The notes below the pieces were generated by a model. The model searched no databases and was not told the DNA's origin. It was given only the letters and a program-made list of their open reading frames with translations. Positions 16,786 to 24,977 of a DNA stretch of 64,000 nt are shown piece after piece (position 1 is the first letter of the stretch; every line of letters starts with the position of its first letter). Source of the DNA: Verrucomicrobiaceae bacterium (GTDB lineage: Bacteria; Verrucomicrobiota; Verrucomicrobiia; Verrucomicrobiales; Verrucomicrobiaceae). The stretch lies in NCBI GenBank assembly GCA_019694165.1, contig JAIBCL010000015.1:62001-126000 (forward strand). The letters are read 5' to 3'. The position numbers and the translations under genes were made by a program.

Positions 16786-18189
16786 ATGGCCAAGAAATCA
16801 CCCAAGCCTGCCGACGCCGACACCGAAGAAGCCGTGCATGACGCGCGCACATCCGCGCAGAACGCGCAGCACGCCGCTGATCAAGCCGCCGAGCAGGCGC
16901 GCCACGCCGAGGCAGCCGCCCATCAGGCATCCACCACCGCGCATCAGGCCGAAGCCGCCGCCCAGCAAGCTTCCACCACGGCCCATCAGGCCGAAGCTGC
17001 GGCACAACACGCCGCAAGCACCGCGCATCAGGCCGAGACCGCCGCACATCAGGCGGAGACCTCCGCTCAACACGCCGCCTCCACCGCGCATGGCGTGGAG
17101 GCTGCGGCCCAGCAAGCCAGCACCGCAGCGCATCAGGCCGAATCACAGGCACAGCACGTTTCCAGCGCCGCGCATCAGGCTGAATCCGCCGCGCAGCAGG
17201 CCGCAGCACAGGCACACGGCGTGGAGGCGGCCGCGCAGCACGCGAGCGCCGCCGCGCAGCAAGCCGACTCGCAGGCACAGCATGCCGCCAGCGCCGCGCA
17301 TGTGGTTGAAGCCGCCTCCCAACACGCAGCCGCCGTCGCTCAGCACGCCACCAGCACCGCCCAGCAGGCCGATGCCGCCGCGCAACACGCCGGTGCCGCC
17401 ATGCATCAGGCGTCAAACATCGCCCAGCACATGACCGGTGCCGCGCAGCACGCCGATCAGGCCGCGCAGCATGCCGCATCTGCGGCGCAGCAGACCGACC
17501 ACGCCGCGCAACATGCTGCTGGCGCTGCGCACGGAGCGGAGCACGCCGCGCAACATGCCGCTGGCGCTGCGCATGGAGCGGAACACGCCGCGCAGCATGC
17601 CGCCGGTGCCGCGCAAGCCGCGCAGCATGCCCGAGAAGCCACCGATCAGCAGCACCAGCACGCCGCGCAGGCCCGGGCACAGACCGATCAGGAGCATCAG
17701 CACGCCACCCAGGCCCGCACCCACGCCGAGCAGGAATACGCACACGCCGCACAGGCCCGCGCCCACGCTGAGAGCGAGTTCGCCCACGCGACGCAGGCCC
17801 GCGTCCACGCCGACCAGGAACATCAACTGACGGCGCAGGCCCGCTACCACGCCACGCAGGAGCAGCAGCACGCCGCTCAAGCCCGCGCGCAAGCCGAGCA
17901 GGAGCACCAGCATGCGGCGCAGGCACGCGCGCACACCGAGCAGCATCACCAGCAGGCTGCGCAGCACGCCGCCGCCGCGCATCAGGCCGCCGCCGAGATC
18001 ACCCACGCACGCGACCAGGCACGCCAGATCATCCAGGCGCTCGAAGCTGAAAAAGCCGCCATCATGCACGCACGGGATCAAATCGACCGCATGATGCACG
18101 ATCTTTACAACATGCAGCAGCAAGCCGCCCACGCCGCCACCGAAGCCCAGGCCGCAGCCTCACGAGCGAGCCAGGCGGTGACCCATTAA
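16786..18189 (+). CDS. Giant Ala/His/Gln heptad-repeat coiled-coil protein
   Basis: This 467-residue protein is almost entirely repeats. From about residue 20 to 285 there are some 36 heptads of the form (A/T)AxxA(E/S)(A/S), with His or Gln at fixed places, for example TAHQAEA and AAQHAAS. From about 285 to 405 the unit lengthens to 14 residues (HAAQARAQTDQEHQ type). The last 60 residues are a conventional charged coiled coil ending in EAQAAASRASQAVTH. There is no signal peptide or membrane segment. A long parallel coiled coil or filament with stripes of His is the likely structure, and metal or pH sensing through His is possible. It lies 57 nt after the dynamin-like gene. The codon pattern of the repeat opens long false frames on both strands, but the Ala/Gln/His frame is the only one with regular heptads and a proper start. 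Confidence 0.85.
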   Translation: MAKKSPKPADADTEEAVHDARTSAQNAQHAADQAAEQARHAEAAAHQASTTAHQAEAAAQQASTTAHQAEAAAQHAASTAHQAETAAHQAETSAQHAASTAHGVEAAAQQASTAAHQAESQAQHVSSAAHQAESAAQQAAAQAHGVEAAAQHASAAAQQADSQAQHAASAAHVVEAASQHAAAVAQHATSTAQQADAAAQHAGAAMHQASNIAQHMTGAAQHADQAAQHAASAAQQTDHAAQHAAGAAHGAEHAAQHAAGAAHGAEHAAQHAAGAAQAAQHAREATDQQHQHAAQARAQTDQEHQHATQARTHAEQEYAHAAQARAHAESEFAHATQARVHADQEHQLTAQARYHATQEQQHAAQARAQAEQEHQHAAQARAHTEQHHQQAAQHAAAAHQAAAEITHARDQARQIIQALEAEKAAIMHARDQIDRMMHDLYNMQQQAAHAATEAQAAASRASQAVTH

Positions 18190-18233
18190 AATCGCAAATG
18201 GCGCGGCGTCCCGGTGTGCGGGCAAACCGTGTG

Positions 18234-18998
18234 CTATTTCTTCTGCCCGGTGATCCACTCGACGCTGAGGATCTGATCCAGTTCGATCTTGCCGCCCTCC
18301 TCGGGGATGGTCACCACCGAGGGCTTCCATTTGATGCGGCATTTCTTCCCGACGAACGCCTTCGCATTCGTGACCACTCTATCCACGGAGGCGTCCGCTT
18401 TGAGAATGAAAAACGAGGTCTGCTTCCCGGCCGTGGAGCGCATGTCCCAATGGTAGTAATCGCCTTCTTCGATCCCGGTGAACACGCCCTCCAGCACCTG
18501 AACCGGGGCGCCGACGAGACGCTTCTCCTTCAGTGCGATGCCGAACTTCATCGCCTTGTCCGTCAGCCCGGCCTTCTCTGGCATGTAGTCCGCGTTCTTC
18601 GGATCCACCGCCTTCTTGTCCGGGCCGATCCATTGCACCATCTCCCAATCCTTGAAGTAGTAGCGATTCTCGAACTTCTCCTTCCTGGCACCAGCCGCCG
18701 TGTAGGTGCGGAAGACGAAGACCAGTTCATCCTTCTCCAGATAGAACTCCGTGCTGCAGTCGCCATCTTCGCCCGGCACCTTCGCCTCGATCTTGCGCAG
18801 CTCATTGCCGTCGAACCAGCCGTTCAGCTCCCACTGCAAATCACCGAGCGTGGTGGACACGGACACACGTTTATACGCCGCTTCATTCTTGTTGATCTGG
18901 TTATAGACCAGACGCTGATGCGACACGTCCACTTGCGCGGACAGTGGCAGGACCAAGGCGAATACAAGAACGGCGGGGAGCAGAAAACACGATTTCAT
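18234..18998 (-). CDS. Hypothetical secreted protein
   Basis: With the start at 18998 the protein has 254 residues and a clear signal peptide (MKSCFLLPAVLVFALVLPLSA, cleavage before QVDVS). The mature part is rich in aromatic and charged residues with alternating beta-strand character (YYFKDWEMVQWIG, GDYYHWDMRST) and contains two cysteines. I do not recognise the family. It is convergent with the heptad-repeat gene and overlaps in its upstream region with the divergent secreted gene that follows, so the two genes probably share a promoter region around 19000-19080. An exported beta-rich protein of the envelope is the most that can be said. Confidence 0.75.
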   Translation of the reverse strand: MKSCFLLPAVLVFALVLPLSAQVDVSHQRLVYNQINKNEAAYKRVSVSTTLGDLQWELNGWFDGNELRKIEAKVPGEDGDCSTEFYLEKDELVFVFRTYTAAGARKEKFENRYYFKDWEMVQWIGPDKKAVDPKNADYMPEKAGLTDKAMKFGIALKEKRLVGAPVQVLEGVFTGIEEGDYYHWDMRSTAGKQTSFFILKADASVDRVVTNAKAFVGKKCRIKWKPSVVTIPEEGGKIELDQILSVEWITGQKK

Positions 18999-19075
18999 TG
19001 GGCGATGAATGGCAGCGGGCGCACGCGAGTCAAGAACGTTCAAGAAGCTTGCGGGCGGGCGTCCCCCATGCTGTC

Positions 19076-20098
19076 ATGGCCAGGATGAAACTTACCACTC
19101 TCGTTCGTCTCGCGGCAGTCATGTTATTGCCGGTCGTCCACGTCAGCGCCAGCGACGCCTTCTTCTCGCCCGATGGCAAAACGGTCACCGCCCTGCTCAT
19201 GCACGGCGACGTCCTCGCCAACATCAACGTCGCCACCGGCAAGGTCACGCCTATTCCCTTGTCCAAGCCGCTCGAAGAACAAGGCGTCAACAGCATCGCG
19301 CGCGGCGCCGATGGCGAGATACTGGCGCTCACCGACAAGGCCGTGTGGTTCATCAAGACCGGTGAAGCGCCGAAGCAAATCGCCAGCACGGCGCCGATCG
19401 AGTCTCCCCGCGCACTGTTTGTCGATACCAAGCCCGGCAGCCCCACGCTGGACTGGCTTTTCATCAGCGGCTATGAGAAGCAGAATGCCTCGCCCCAGAC
19501 ACTCCCGGCAGCGCCATCGGCATCGCTCTATGCCCGCAAGCCGGGTGGAAAAGGTTTCGTGGAACTGTTCTGTCGTCGCACCGATGATCCCCGCGCCGGT
19601 GTGTTCAGTGCCGACGGCCGCCTCTTCATCGCCGCCGGCATGGACTTATGGGAAGGCAGCATCCAGACCAACGACGACGCGGATGCACCCACCATCGGCA
19701 CTCTGGTAGGCGCGCGCATCGCCGCGCTAGGCGTGCTCAACACCGACGACTCCAATGGCGGCAGCATGAGCGTCGAGCGCATCGCGACGGCTGGCAGATG
19801 GATCTACTGCGTGCTGCGCGGCCACCACATGGCCGGCATCGTCCGCATCCCCATGGCCGCGCAGCCGCTCTACTCCGGCACCGGTCAAGAACAGCCCACT
19901 ATCAAGCAGACCTACGCCGTCAACGCCGCGACATTGAGCAAGGCTGAAGTCATCGCCGACGGCATCGAGCACGCCGATGCTTTTTGCGCCACCGAAGTCG
20001 GCGGCAAGCCCCTGGTGTTCTACACCGAAGACCGGCAATTGATGCTCTGGACCGGCTCTGGCGAGCCCAGAAGCATCGGCCGGGAAGCCGCGAATTGA
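19076..20098 (+). CDS. Hypothetical secreted beta-propeller-like protein
   Basis: The protein has about 340 residues with an N-terminal signal peptide (LTTLVRLAAVMLLPVVHVSA). ATG 19085, three codons inside, is an equally good start. The mature part shows WD40/YVTN-like spacing: FFSPDGKTVTALL, INVATGKVTPIPL, SIARGADGEILALTDKAVWF and VFSADGRLFIAAG. These are typical blade motifs (D-G turn after a strand) of six- or seven-bladed propellers. It contains no catalytic motif that I recognise. It is divergent from the secreted gene to its left, and its stop is 12 nt from the end of the convergent ankyrin gene. It may bind a partner or carbohydrate in the periplasm. Confidence 0.75.
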   Translation: MARMKLTTLVRLAAVMLLPVVHVSASDAFFSPDGKTVTALLMHGDVLANINVATGKVTPIPLSKPLEEQGVNSIARGADGEILALTDKAVWFIKTGEAPKQIASTAPIESPRALFVDTKPGSPTLDWLFISGYEKQNASPQTLPAAPSASLYARKPGGKGFVELFCRRTDDPRAGVFSADGRLFIAAGMDLWEGSIQTNDDADAPTIGTLVGARIAALGVLNTDDSNGGSMSVERIATAGRWIYCVLRGHHMAGIVRIPMAAQPLYSGTGQEQPTIKQTYAVNAATLSKAEVIADGIEHADAFCATEVGGKPLVFYTEDRQLMLWTGSGEPRSIGREAAN

Positions 20099-20110
20099 GG
20101 CAATTCAAAA

Positions 20111-20545
20111 TCACTCCGGTACTTGAAACACAAGCCCGGTGCGTTCGGCGACCTCGCCTTGCCGATTCACGGCGGTGTCCGCCGGCGAGGTGTCCGGCAC
20201 GGGCGGATCGGTGACTCGCGCATAAACGGGGCGCTCCGGGTTTTGCAGCAACGCGAGGATCTCCGGGTTGTCCGCCGCGTGCTCCAGCGCGGTGAAAGTC
20301 TGGCCGTCGCCCCAAGTTCCGGCATTGCGATCCGCGTTGTGTTTGAGCAGGACTTTCACGCCGTCGATCCAGTTTGCGCTTATCGCATGAACCAGCATGC
20401 CCCACCATGATCCCCAGGTGTCAGTGAACAGTGCGTTGTCGTTGATGCGCGATGCGTCGATCTCCAGCAGTTTGTCGAGCAGATCGGCGTCGCTTGATTT
20501 GCAGGCTTGGAGGAGCTGGGCCCTGGTGATGCGATTGGCTGGCAT
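20111..20545 (-). CDS. Ankyrin-repeat protein
   Basis: A small cytoplasmic protein of 144 residues made of two or three ankyrin-type helical pairs: ITRAQLLQACKSSDADLLDK LLEI-like opening helices, then GMLVHAISANWIDGVKVLLK and ALEHAADNPEILALLQ. The HADRN/GQTFTALEHAA spacing is the usual ankyrin turn (N-A-D-x-N, then G-x-T-x-L). The C-terminal 40 residues are Pro-rich and probably disordered. Ankyrin repeats bind other proteins; the partner is not evident. The gene converges on the secreted propeller gene and has no operon partner. The start at 20545 is the first ATG and fits. Confidence 0.8.
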   Translation of the reverse strand: MPANRITRAQLLQACKSSDADLLDKLLEIDASRINDNALFTDTWGSWWGMLVHAISANWIDGVKVLLKHNADRNAGTWGDGQTFTALEHAADNPEILALLQNPERPVYARVTDPPVPDTSPADTAVNRQGEVAERTGLVFQVPE

Positions 20546-20659
20546 GGCGGTGATGCACGCAAGATACCAGACTCACCTCCGGAATGTCTAGCGCAGGCGG
20601 GCGTCTCCGGACTGAACGCTGGAGAAGTGAGCATCGCTGCCAGACCGGACGCAGCCGCA

Positions 20660-20751
20660 ACGGAGTCAACCGGGCGGACTGCATCGATGAAGTGGCCGTG
20701 TCCGACCGCGCGCTGAAGCCTGACGAAGTGGCGGCGCTTTTGGTGAAGTGA
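20660..20751 (+). pseudogene. Remnant of a LamG/concanavalin-like domain protein (C-terminus only)
   Basis: A frame ending in TGA at 20749-20751 translates to CIDEVAVSDRALKPDEVAAL plus a short tail. This is the hallmark C-terminal strand and turn of LamG-type domains (IDEVAVxxRALxxxEI). No matching domain lies upstream in any frame and no start codon fits, so this appears to be the surviving tail of a deleted secreted protein gene. The remainder of the stretch 20546-20850 shows no other gene. Confidence 0.5.
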
Positions 20752-20815
20752 CGAGATCGTGTGCGCGGCTGTTGCGCGGACAGGAGAGGAGCCGGTGAGC
20801 GGATGGCCCGCTCTG

Positions 20816-20832
20816 CGTGTCGGGCCGACACG
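20816..20832 (-). terminator. Possible hairpin downstream of the MBOAT gene
   Basis: CGTGTCGGGCCGACACG can fold into a 6-bp GC-rich stem with a 5-base loop. It lies about 18 nt past the stop of the minus-strand acyltransferase gene. There is no T-run after it, so it is at best a weak or factor-assisted terminator. Confidence 0.3.
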
Positions 20833-20849
20833 TGGGGTTGGGGAGCGGT

Positions 20850-22283
20850 TCAGAACTGAAAGTAGATGAAGTCGCTGCCGACGGCGCACCGCAGGCTGAC
20901 GATGCCGCACAGGCAGGCGGTGGCTGCACCGGCTTGGAGCAGCGTCCAGCGCCAGCTTTGCAGACGCTGATCGCCCATCTGGATCAGCCCGCCGAGCCGC
21001 TGGAGCAGCGGCAGCACCACGAGCAGGGGCACGCCGTAGAGCAGCGCCTCCGCCGCGAGTGCCGCACCGGTGCGCCACTCGGCGGCGCTGGCGGCGAGGG
21101 GATTCAACGTCAGATGCCGGGCGAGCATGGCAAGGCTGTGCTCGCGGAACATCAGCCAGCCGAAGTGCATCAGCACGAACGTGATCCCGACGCGGAGCGC
21201 CACACCCGCCGCACCTCCCTTGCCATTGAGCAGCGCCACACGCGCCGCGAGCGACGGCCAGAGCGCGACGAGCACGCCGTGGTAGCCGCCCCAGACCACA
21301 TAATTCCACGCTGCGCCGTGCCAGAGGCCGCTGAGGAAAAAGGTGATGATGAGGTTGCGTGCCGTCCGCCATTCGCCCCGGCGCGAGCCGCCGAGCGGGA
21401 TGTAAACGTAATCGCGAAACCAGCTGGAGAGGCTGATGTGCCAGCGCCGCCAGAATTCGCCGGGACTTTGCGCCAGATACGGGTGGTCGAAATTTCTGCA
21501 CAGGTCTATGCCCAGCAGCCGCGCTGAACCGCGCGCCATGTCCGTGTAGCCGCTGAAGTCGGCGTAAATCTGCACGCCGAAGGCGAGCACGCCGCCCCAC
21601 AGCACGGGGAACGAGGCATCACCGAGTGCGAAGACCTTGTCCGCGATGAGCGCGGCGCTGTCGGCGATGGCGACCTTTTGAAGAAGGCCCCACAGCAGCA
21701 GCACGAAGCCGGTGCGGATGCCTTCGAGCCGCACCTCGCGCGGCTGCGCATACTGCGGCAGCATGTGATGCGCGCGCTCGATGGGTCCGGCGACCAGTTG
21801 CGGGAAGAACGTCACAAACGTCGCGTAGTCGAGCAGCGACCGGCACGCCCGGGTCCGGCCTCGATACACATCCACGGCATAGGACACGCTCTGGAACGTG
21901 AAGAACGAGATGCCGGCCGGCAATGCGATGTGGAGGACCCATGGCGAGGCCATGACGCCGATGGATGAGAGCGCGGCGGCCGTACTCGACACGAAGAAGC
22001 CGAGATACTTGAACACGCCAAGGATGGCAAAGTTCACGGTGATGCTGGTGATGAAGAACGCCTTCCGTCGCGCAGCGGTCCGGCTGTCCTCCATGCCTCT
22101 CGCGCACACCCAGTCGAAGATGGTGGTGATGCCGATGAGAATGAGATACCACGGATGCACCCAGCCGTAAAAGACGCAGCTCGCAGCGACGAGAAACGCG
22201 TTCTGCCCGCGGCGCGGCAGCCAGAAGTACAAGGCCAGCACGCAGACGAGGAAGATTAGATACTCGATGCTCTGGAAGATCAT
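20850..22283 (-). CDS. MBOAT family membrane-bound O-acyltransferase
   Basis: A 477-residue polytopic membrane enzyme of the AlgI/DltB type that moves acetyl groups across the membrane onto polysaccharides. About ten hydrophobic segments are visible. Family marks are the N-terminal FQSIEYLIFL, YFWLPRRGQN, PAGISFFTFQSVSYAVDVYRG, the FPQLVAGPIER loop, YADFSGYTDMARG, FWRRWHISLSSWFRDYVYIP, and the active-site His in SGLWHGAAWNY. All these elements are intact. The gene follows a membrane-anchored SGNH-like gene by only 3 nt, an arrangement like algI with algJ/X, so the pair probably O-acetylates an exported polysaccharide. The acceptor sugar is unknown. Confidence 0.92.
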   Translation of the reverse strand: MIFQSIEYLIFLVCVLALYFWLPRRGQNAFLVAASCVFYGWVHPWYLILIGITTIFDWVCARGMEDSRTAARRKAFFITSITVNFAILGVFKYLGFFVSSTAAALSSIGVMASPWVLHIALPAGISFFTFQSVSYAVDVYRGRTRACRSLLDYATFVTFFPQLVAGPIERAHHMLPQYAQPREVRLEGIRTGFVLLLWGLLQKVAIADSAALIADKVFALGDASFPVLWGGVLAFGVQIYADFSGYTDMARGSARLLGIDLCRNFDHPYLAQSPGEFWRRWHISLSSWFRDYVYIPLGGSRRGEWRTARNLIITFFLSGLWHGAAWNYVVWGGYHGVLVALWPSLAARVALLNGKGGAAGVALRVGITFVLMHFGWLMFREHSLAMLARHLTLNPLAASAAEWRTGAALAAEALLYGVPLLVVLPLLQRLGGLIQMGDQRLQSWRWTLLQAGAATACLCGIVSLRCAVGSDFIYFQF

Positions 22284-22286
22284 GGC

Positions 22287-23411
22287 TCAATTCTCCGCCG
22301 TGACGGCCGCGGCACCGAGCACCGGCATCACGCGTTCGAGAAAACTCCGCCGGTAACGCTCCTGCACCGCCGCATCCGTCGAGAGATGGTCGCCGTCCGC
22401 GTACATCGAGCGGTCGATGGATGAGTCGCCGGTTTCGTCGGTGAATGCGCAGCCGTTTTTCTCCAGCCACGAGCCGAGGTCCGTGATGTAGCGCTTGAGC
22501 CACTCGCTCTGCAACGAGGCGCCCCGCGGCCGGCGCTTTACCCGGTGAAAGTGCAGCTTGATGCCGTTGTCGGCGGCCAGCTTCACCATGTGCGGCAGAA
22601 ACGACGCACGAGGCGAGGGGTCGAAAGTCTTCGGGCCGAAGTCATAAGAGGCATCCTCCTCCTCCTCCTCATTATCATCACCGCCGGCACCATCGCTTTT
22701 CGCTCCGCCGGCCATGGCGATGTCACCGCCCAGATCATGCCGCAGATGCGCCAGGCTGAAGCGTTCGTTCAGCTCCTCGCGCCGCTCCCCGGCGTTTGCG
22801 TGCGTTCCGATGCGCGTCAGCCGCAGGCTGCGTGTCTGCATCCATTCCCGCGCTTCGAAGTTCAAATAGTTTGAAGGGAACACGCGCTTCAAACCCGACT
22901 CCACGGCGGTGACCAGCGCCGGACCGCCGCCGTCGCCGATCACCTCGCGCCACTCCGGCTGCGCAGGCCCGTCCATCTGGGCGATCGACTCCGCCTGAAT
23001 GCCCGAGGTGCGGAGGTCCGCCCAGGTCAGATCCGTGTGCCGGAAGAACACCGTGACACACCGCGGCTTCACACCCGAGGCGATGACTATCTGCTTCAGC
23101 ATGAGGAACCATGTTGCCGACTGCGAACCTCCCTTTTCAATGAGCTTCACCCGCATCCCGGCGGCCTCGGCGAGCTTGCGCTCGTCGGCAATGCGGCTGC
23201 CGAGCATCGAATTGCCGATCAAGACCCATTCGGTCTGCTCCTGCCTGAGTTCCCGCGCGATCAACGGCGGATCGAAGGCATCTCGATCGCGCTTTACTTC
23301 GCCCCGCGGGATGTTCCACCCACGGCACGCCAGCGCAGTGACCGCCAATGGCAGAATGATGACCACAAGCAACTGCAGCACCGGGCGCTGGAGCGGAACG
23401 GACGGACGCAT
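22287..23411 (-). CDS. Membrane-anchored SGNH/AlgJ-like protein, partner of MBOAT
   Basis: The protein has 374 residues from ATG 23411 and an N-terminal anchor (VLQLLVVIILPLAVTALA). A later start than the longest frame was chosen to place this helix at the N-terminus. The periplasmic part looks like a degenerate SGNH hydrolase: VLIGNSMLGSRI resembles the GDS block with Asn for Asp, and YADGDHLST near the C-terminus supplies the Asp-x-x-His pair in the form DGDHL. An acidic run of Glu residues near residue 240 is encoded by a CTC repeat on the plus strand. It ends 3 nt before the MBOAT gene, so it is the likely acetyltransferase that takes acetyl from MBOAT to the polysaccharide. Family assignment is by pattern. 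Confidence 0.7.
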   Translation of the reverse strand: MRPSVPLQRPVLQLLVVIILPLAVTALACRGWNIPRGEVKRDRDAFDPPLIARELRQEQTEWVLIGNSMLGSRIADERKLAEAAGMRVKLIEKGGSQSATWFLMLKQIVIASGVKPRCVTVFFRHTDLTWADLRTSGIQAESIAQMDGPAQPEWREVIGDGGGPALVTAVESGLKRVFPSNYLNFEAREWMQTRSLRLTRIGTHANAGERREELNERFSLAHLRHDLGGDIAMAGGAKSDGAGGDDNEEEEEDASYDFGPKTFDPSPRASFLPHMVKLAADNGIKLHFHRVKRRPRGASLQSEWLKRYITDLGSWLEKNGCAFTDETGDSSIDRSMYADGDHLSTDAAVQERYRRSFLERVMPVLGAAAVTAEN

Positions 23412-23480
23412 GGCTGCCGCCACCTCGCCTCGCCGTCCCTCCGGAGCAATGGCCTGCAATGCGCCGAAATTGTCGTGTGC

Positions 23481-24248
23481 TCAGCGCGGCAGCACGGGTC
23501 GCAGCGCCTCGGCCCAGACCTTGTAGCCCTTCTGATTCGGATGCAGAAAATCGGGCATGACTTCGCGCGAGATGGTGCCGTCGGCTTGCAGCCACTTTTG
23601 CGTGATGTCGAGAAAGACTACGCCGGGCCTTTCCCCGAGCGGAGCGAGGCGGCGGTTGATCTCCGCAAGCAGCGCACGCTTTGGATCGGACGGCTTCTCG
23701 CCGCGCGGGAAGATCGCCATGAGGATCACCTTCGCGTGCGGGCATCTGGCCTGCACTCGCTCGATGATCAGTCCGATGGCCTCGGCGATCTCCGCCGGCG
23801 TGTTGTCGCGCGCGTTCACGGTTTTCGCGGTGTTGTTCGTGCCGATGTGGATGACCACGGCTTTCGGGTCGATGCCGTCCAGCTCTCCCAGCTCGATGCG
23901 CTTCAGCACATTCTGTGTGCGGTCCCAGCCGAAGCCGAGATTGAGCACACGCCTGCCCCCAAACAGCTCCTGCCATGACTCCGTGCCGCGATTGCCCATC
24001 TTCCCGCCGTCCGGCTCGCCGCCCCAGAAGTGCGTGATCGAGTCGCCGATGAGCACGATGTCGGGCATGATCTTCTCCTTGGCCGTCATCACCGCCGCGT
24101 GCCGCTCCTCCCATCCGTAGCCGTCTTTTTCGAGTTTGCCTGCCGGAATGACGGCGTTGTTTGCCTGTCTTTCATCGGCGTGAAGCGGGGAGATGCACAG
24201 CGCGAGCGCAGGAATGGCGGTGATGAGGATCTGGCGGAATGAATTCAT
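23481..24248 (-). CDS. Secreted SGNH/GDSL hydrolase (PAF-acetylhydrolase-like)
   Basis: This 255-residue protein has a signal peptide (ILITAIPALALCISPLHA) and the full SGNH signature: block I IVLIGDSITHFWGG with the nucleophile Ser, LNLGFGWDRTQN with block II Gly, IHIGTNNTAK with block III Asn, and DFLHPNQKGY with block V Asp and His. It resembles the sialate O-acetylesterase/PAF-AH gamma-type esterases common in PVC bacteria. It is probably an exported esterase acting on acetylated carbohydrate, which suits its place 69 nt upstream of the O-acetylation pair. Substrate is inferred only. Confidence 0.88.
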   Translation of the reverse strand: MNSFRQILITAIPALALCISPLHADERQANNAVIPAGKLEKDGYGWEERHAAVMTAKEKIMPDIVLIGDSITHFWGGEPDGGKMGNRGTESWQELFGGRRVLNLGFGWDRTQNVLKRIELGELDGIDPKAVVIHIGTNNTAKTVNARDNTPAEIAEAIGLIIERVQARCPHAKVILMAIFPRGEKPSDPKRALLAEINRRLAPLGERPGVVFLDITQKWLQADGTISREVMPDFLHPNQKGYKVWAEALRPVLPR

Positions 24249-24290
24249 GGAAACTGCGATACGCCGGCCCGCGTTTGCTCTGTCACCACC

Positions 24291-24917
24291 ATGAAATCAT
24301 TCGCTGCCAAAGCTGCCCTGTTGTCCGTACTGCCGTGCCTGTGCGCTTCGCCTCTTCACGCCGGTGACGCGAAGCCGTTGCTCGTGGAGGCGGGAAAGGT
24401 CGTCGCGGAGCCGGACTTCAAGTCCCGGCTCGGCAGCGAGTGGACGATCAAACATGGCGTATGGGAAGCGGCGGACGGCGTGATGACCATCGCGGAACTG
24501 CCGGCAAACAAACATGCCGCCGTGCTGTGGCACTCCGCAGCCTTGGCGAGCGCCGTGATCGACTGCGAGTTTCAGTGGGACGGCGCCAAGGTGTTCCTCG
24601 TCGGCTGCGACGGTGCCAAGCACATTGGCCGCATGGTGATCACTCCGAAGAGCGCGAAGCTCTGTGAAGACTCTGCCGAGGTGAAAGGCAAGGTGCCGAG
24701 CCACACGCTTGCGGAGGCGGCCGTCGATCTGAAACCCGGCGAGTGGCACAAGCTGCATCTCGAGTGGACCGGCGACCGCATGGCCGCCCGGCTCGACGGC
24801 ACAGAGCTGCAGGCGCAACATTCTTATCTCGCCACCGCGAAGAGCCGATGGTGGTTCGCGGTGGGAGGAGCCAGTCTCAAGCTCAGAAATGTGCGCGCAG
24901 CGGAAGGCCGTCCCTGA
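24291..24917 (+). CDS. Secreted jelly-roll (LamG/DUF1080-like) protein
   Basis: A 208-residue protein with a signal peptide (AALLSVLPCLCASPLHA) and one concanavalin-like domain: TIKHGVWEAADGVMTI, AVIDCEFQWDGAKVF, GEWHKLHLEWTGDRMAARLDG and KLRNVRAAEG are the strand blocks of 3-keto-disaccharide-hydrolase-like (DUF1080) modules. No acidic catalytic pair can be assigned with confidence. It is divergent from the SGNH esterase and convergent with argF. A carbohydrate-binding or sugar-processing role in the periplasm is likely, as for similar PVC proteins. Confidence 0.75.
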   Translation: MKSFAAKAALLSVLPCLCASPLHAGDAKPLLVEAGKVVAEPDFKSRLGSEWTIKHGVWEAADGVMTIAELPANKHAAVLWHSAALASAVIDCEFQWDGAKVFLVGCDGAKHIGRMVITPKSAKLCEDSAEVKGKVPSHTLAEAAVDLKPGEWHKLHLEWTGDRMAARLDGTELQAQHSYLATAKSRWWFAVGGASLKLRNVRAAEGRP

Positions 24918-24977
24918 TGCAATCAGATCAGCCTGTTGCGCTCAGGGTCGGGTAATCTGAGTCACGGCTTTCCCGCC

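Noticed and set aside
16757..17926. Arg/Ala-rich frame antisense to the heptad-repeat gene, and Pro/Arg-rich frames in the same strand
   Set aside because: These are products of the repeat codons; none has a plausible start, signal or regular structure.
16900..17950. Repeat array that might suggest CRISPR or minisatellite
   Set aside because: Units are 21 or 42 bases, degenerate, without spacers, and are explained by heptads in a coding frame.
20750..20860. tRNA-like segment between the LamG remnant and the MBOAT gene
   Set aside because: One frame reads like typical tRNA noise and a hairpin is present, but no cloverleaf with a T-loop GTTC and proper acceptor stem can be drawn.
22640..22680. 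CTC trinucleotide run as a phase-variable tract
   Set aside because: It encodes five Glu residues in a loop; unit changes would keep the frame, so switching on or off is not expected.
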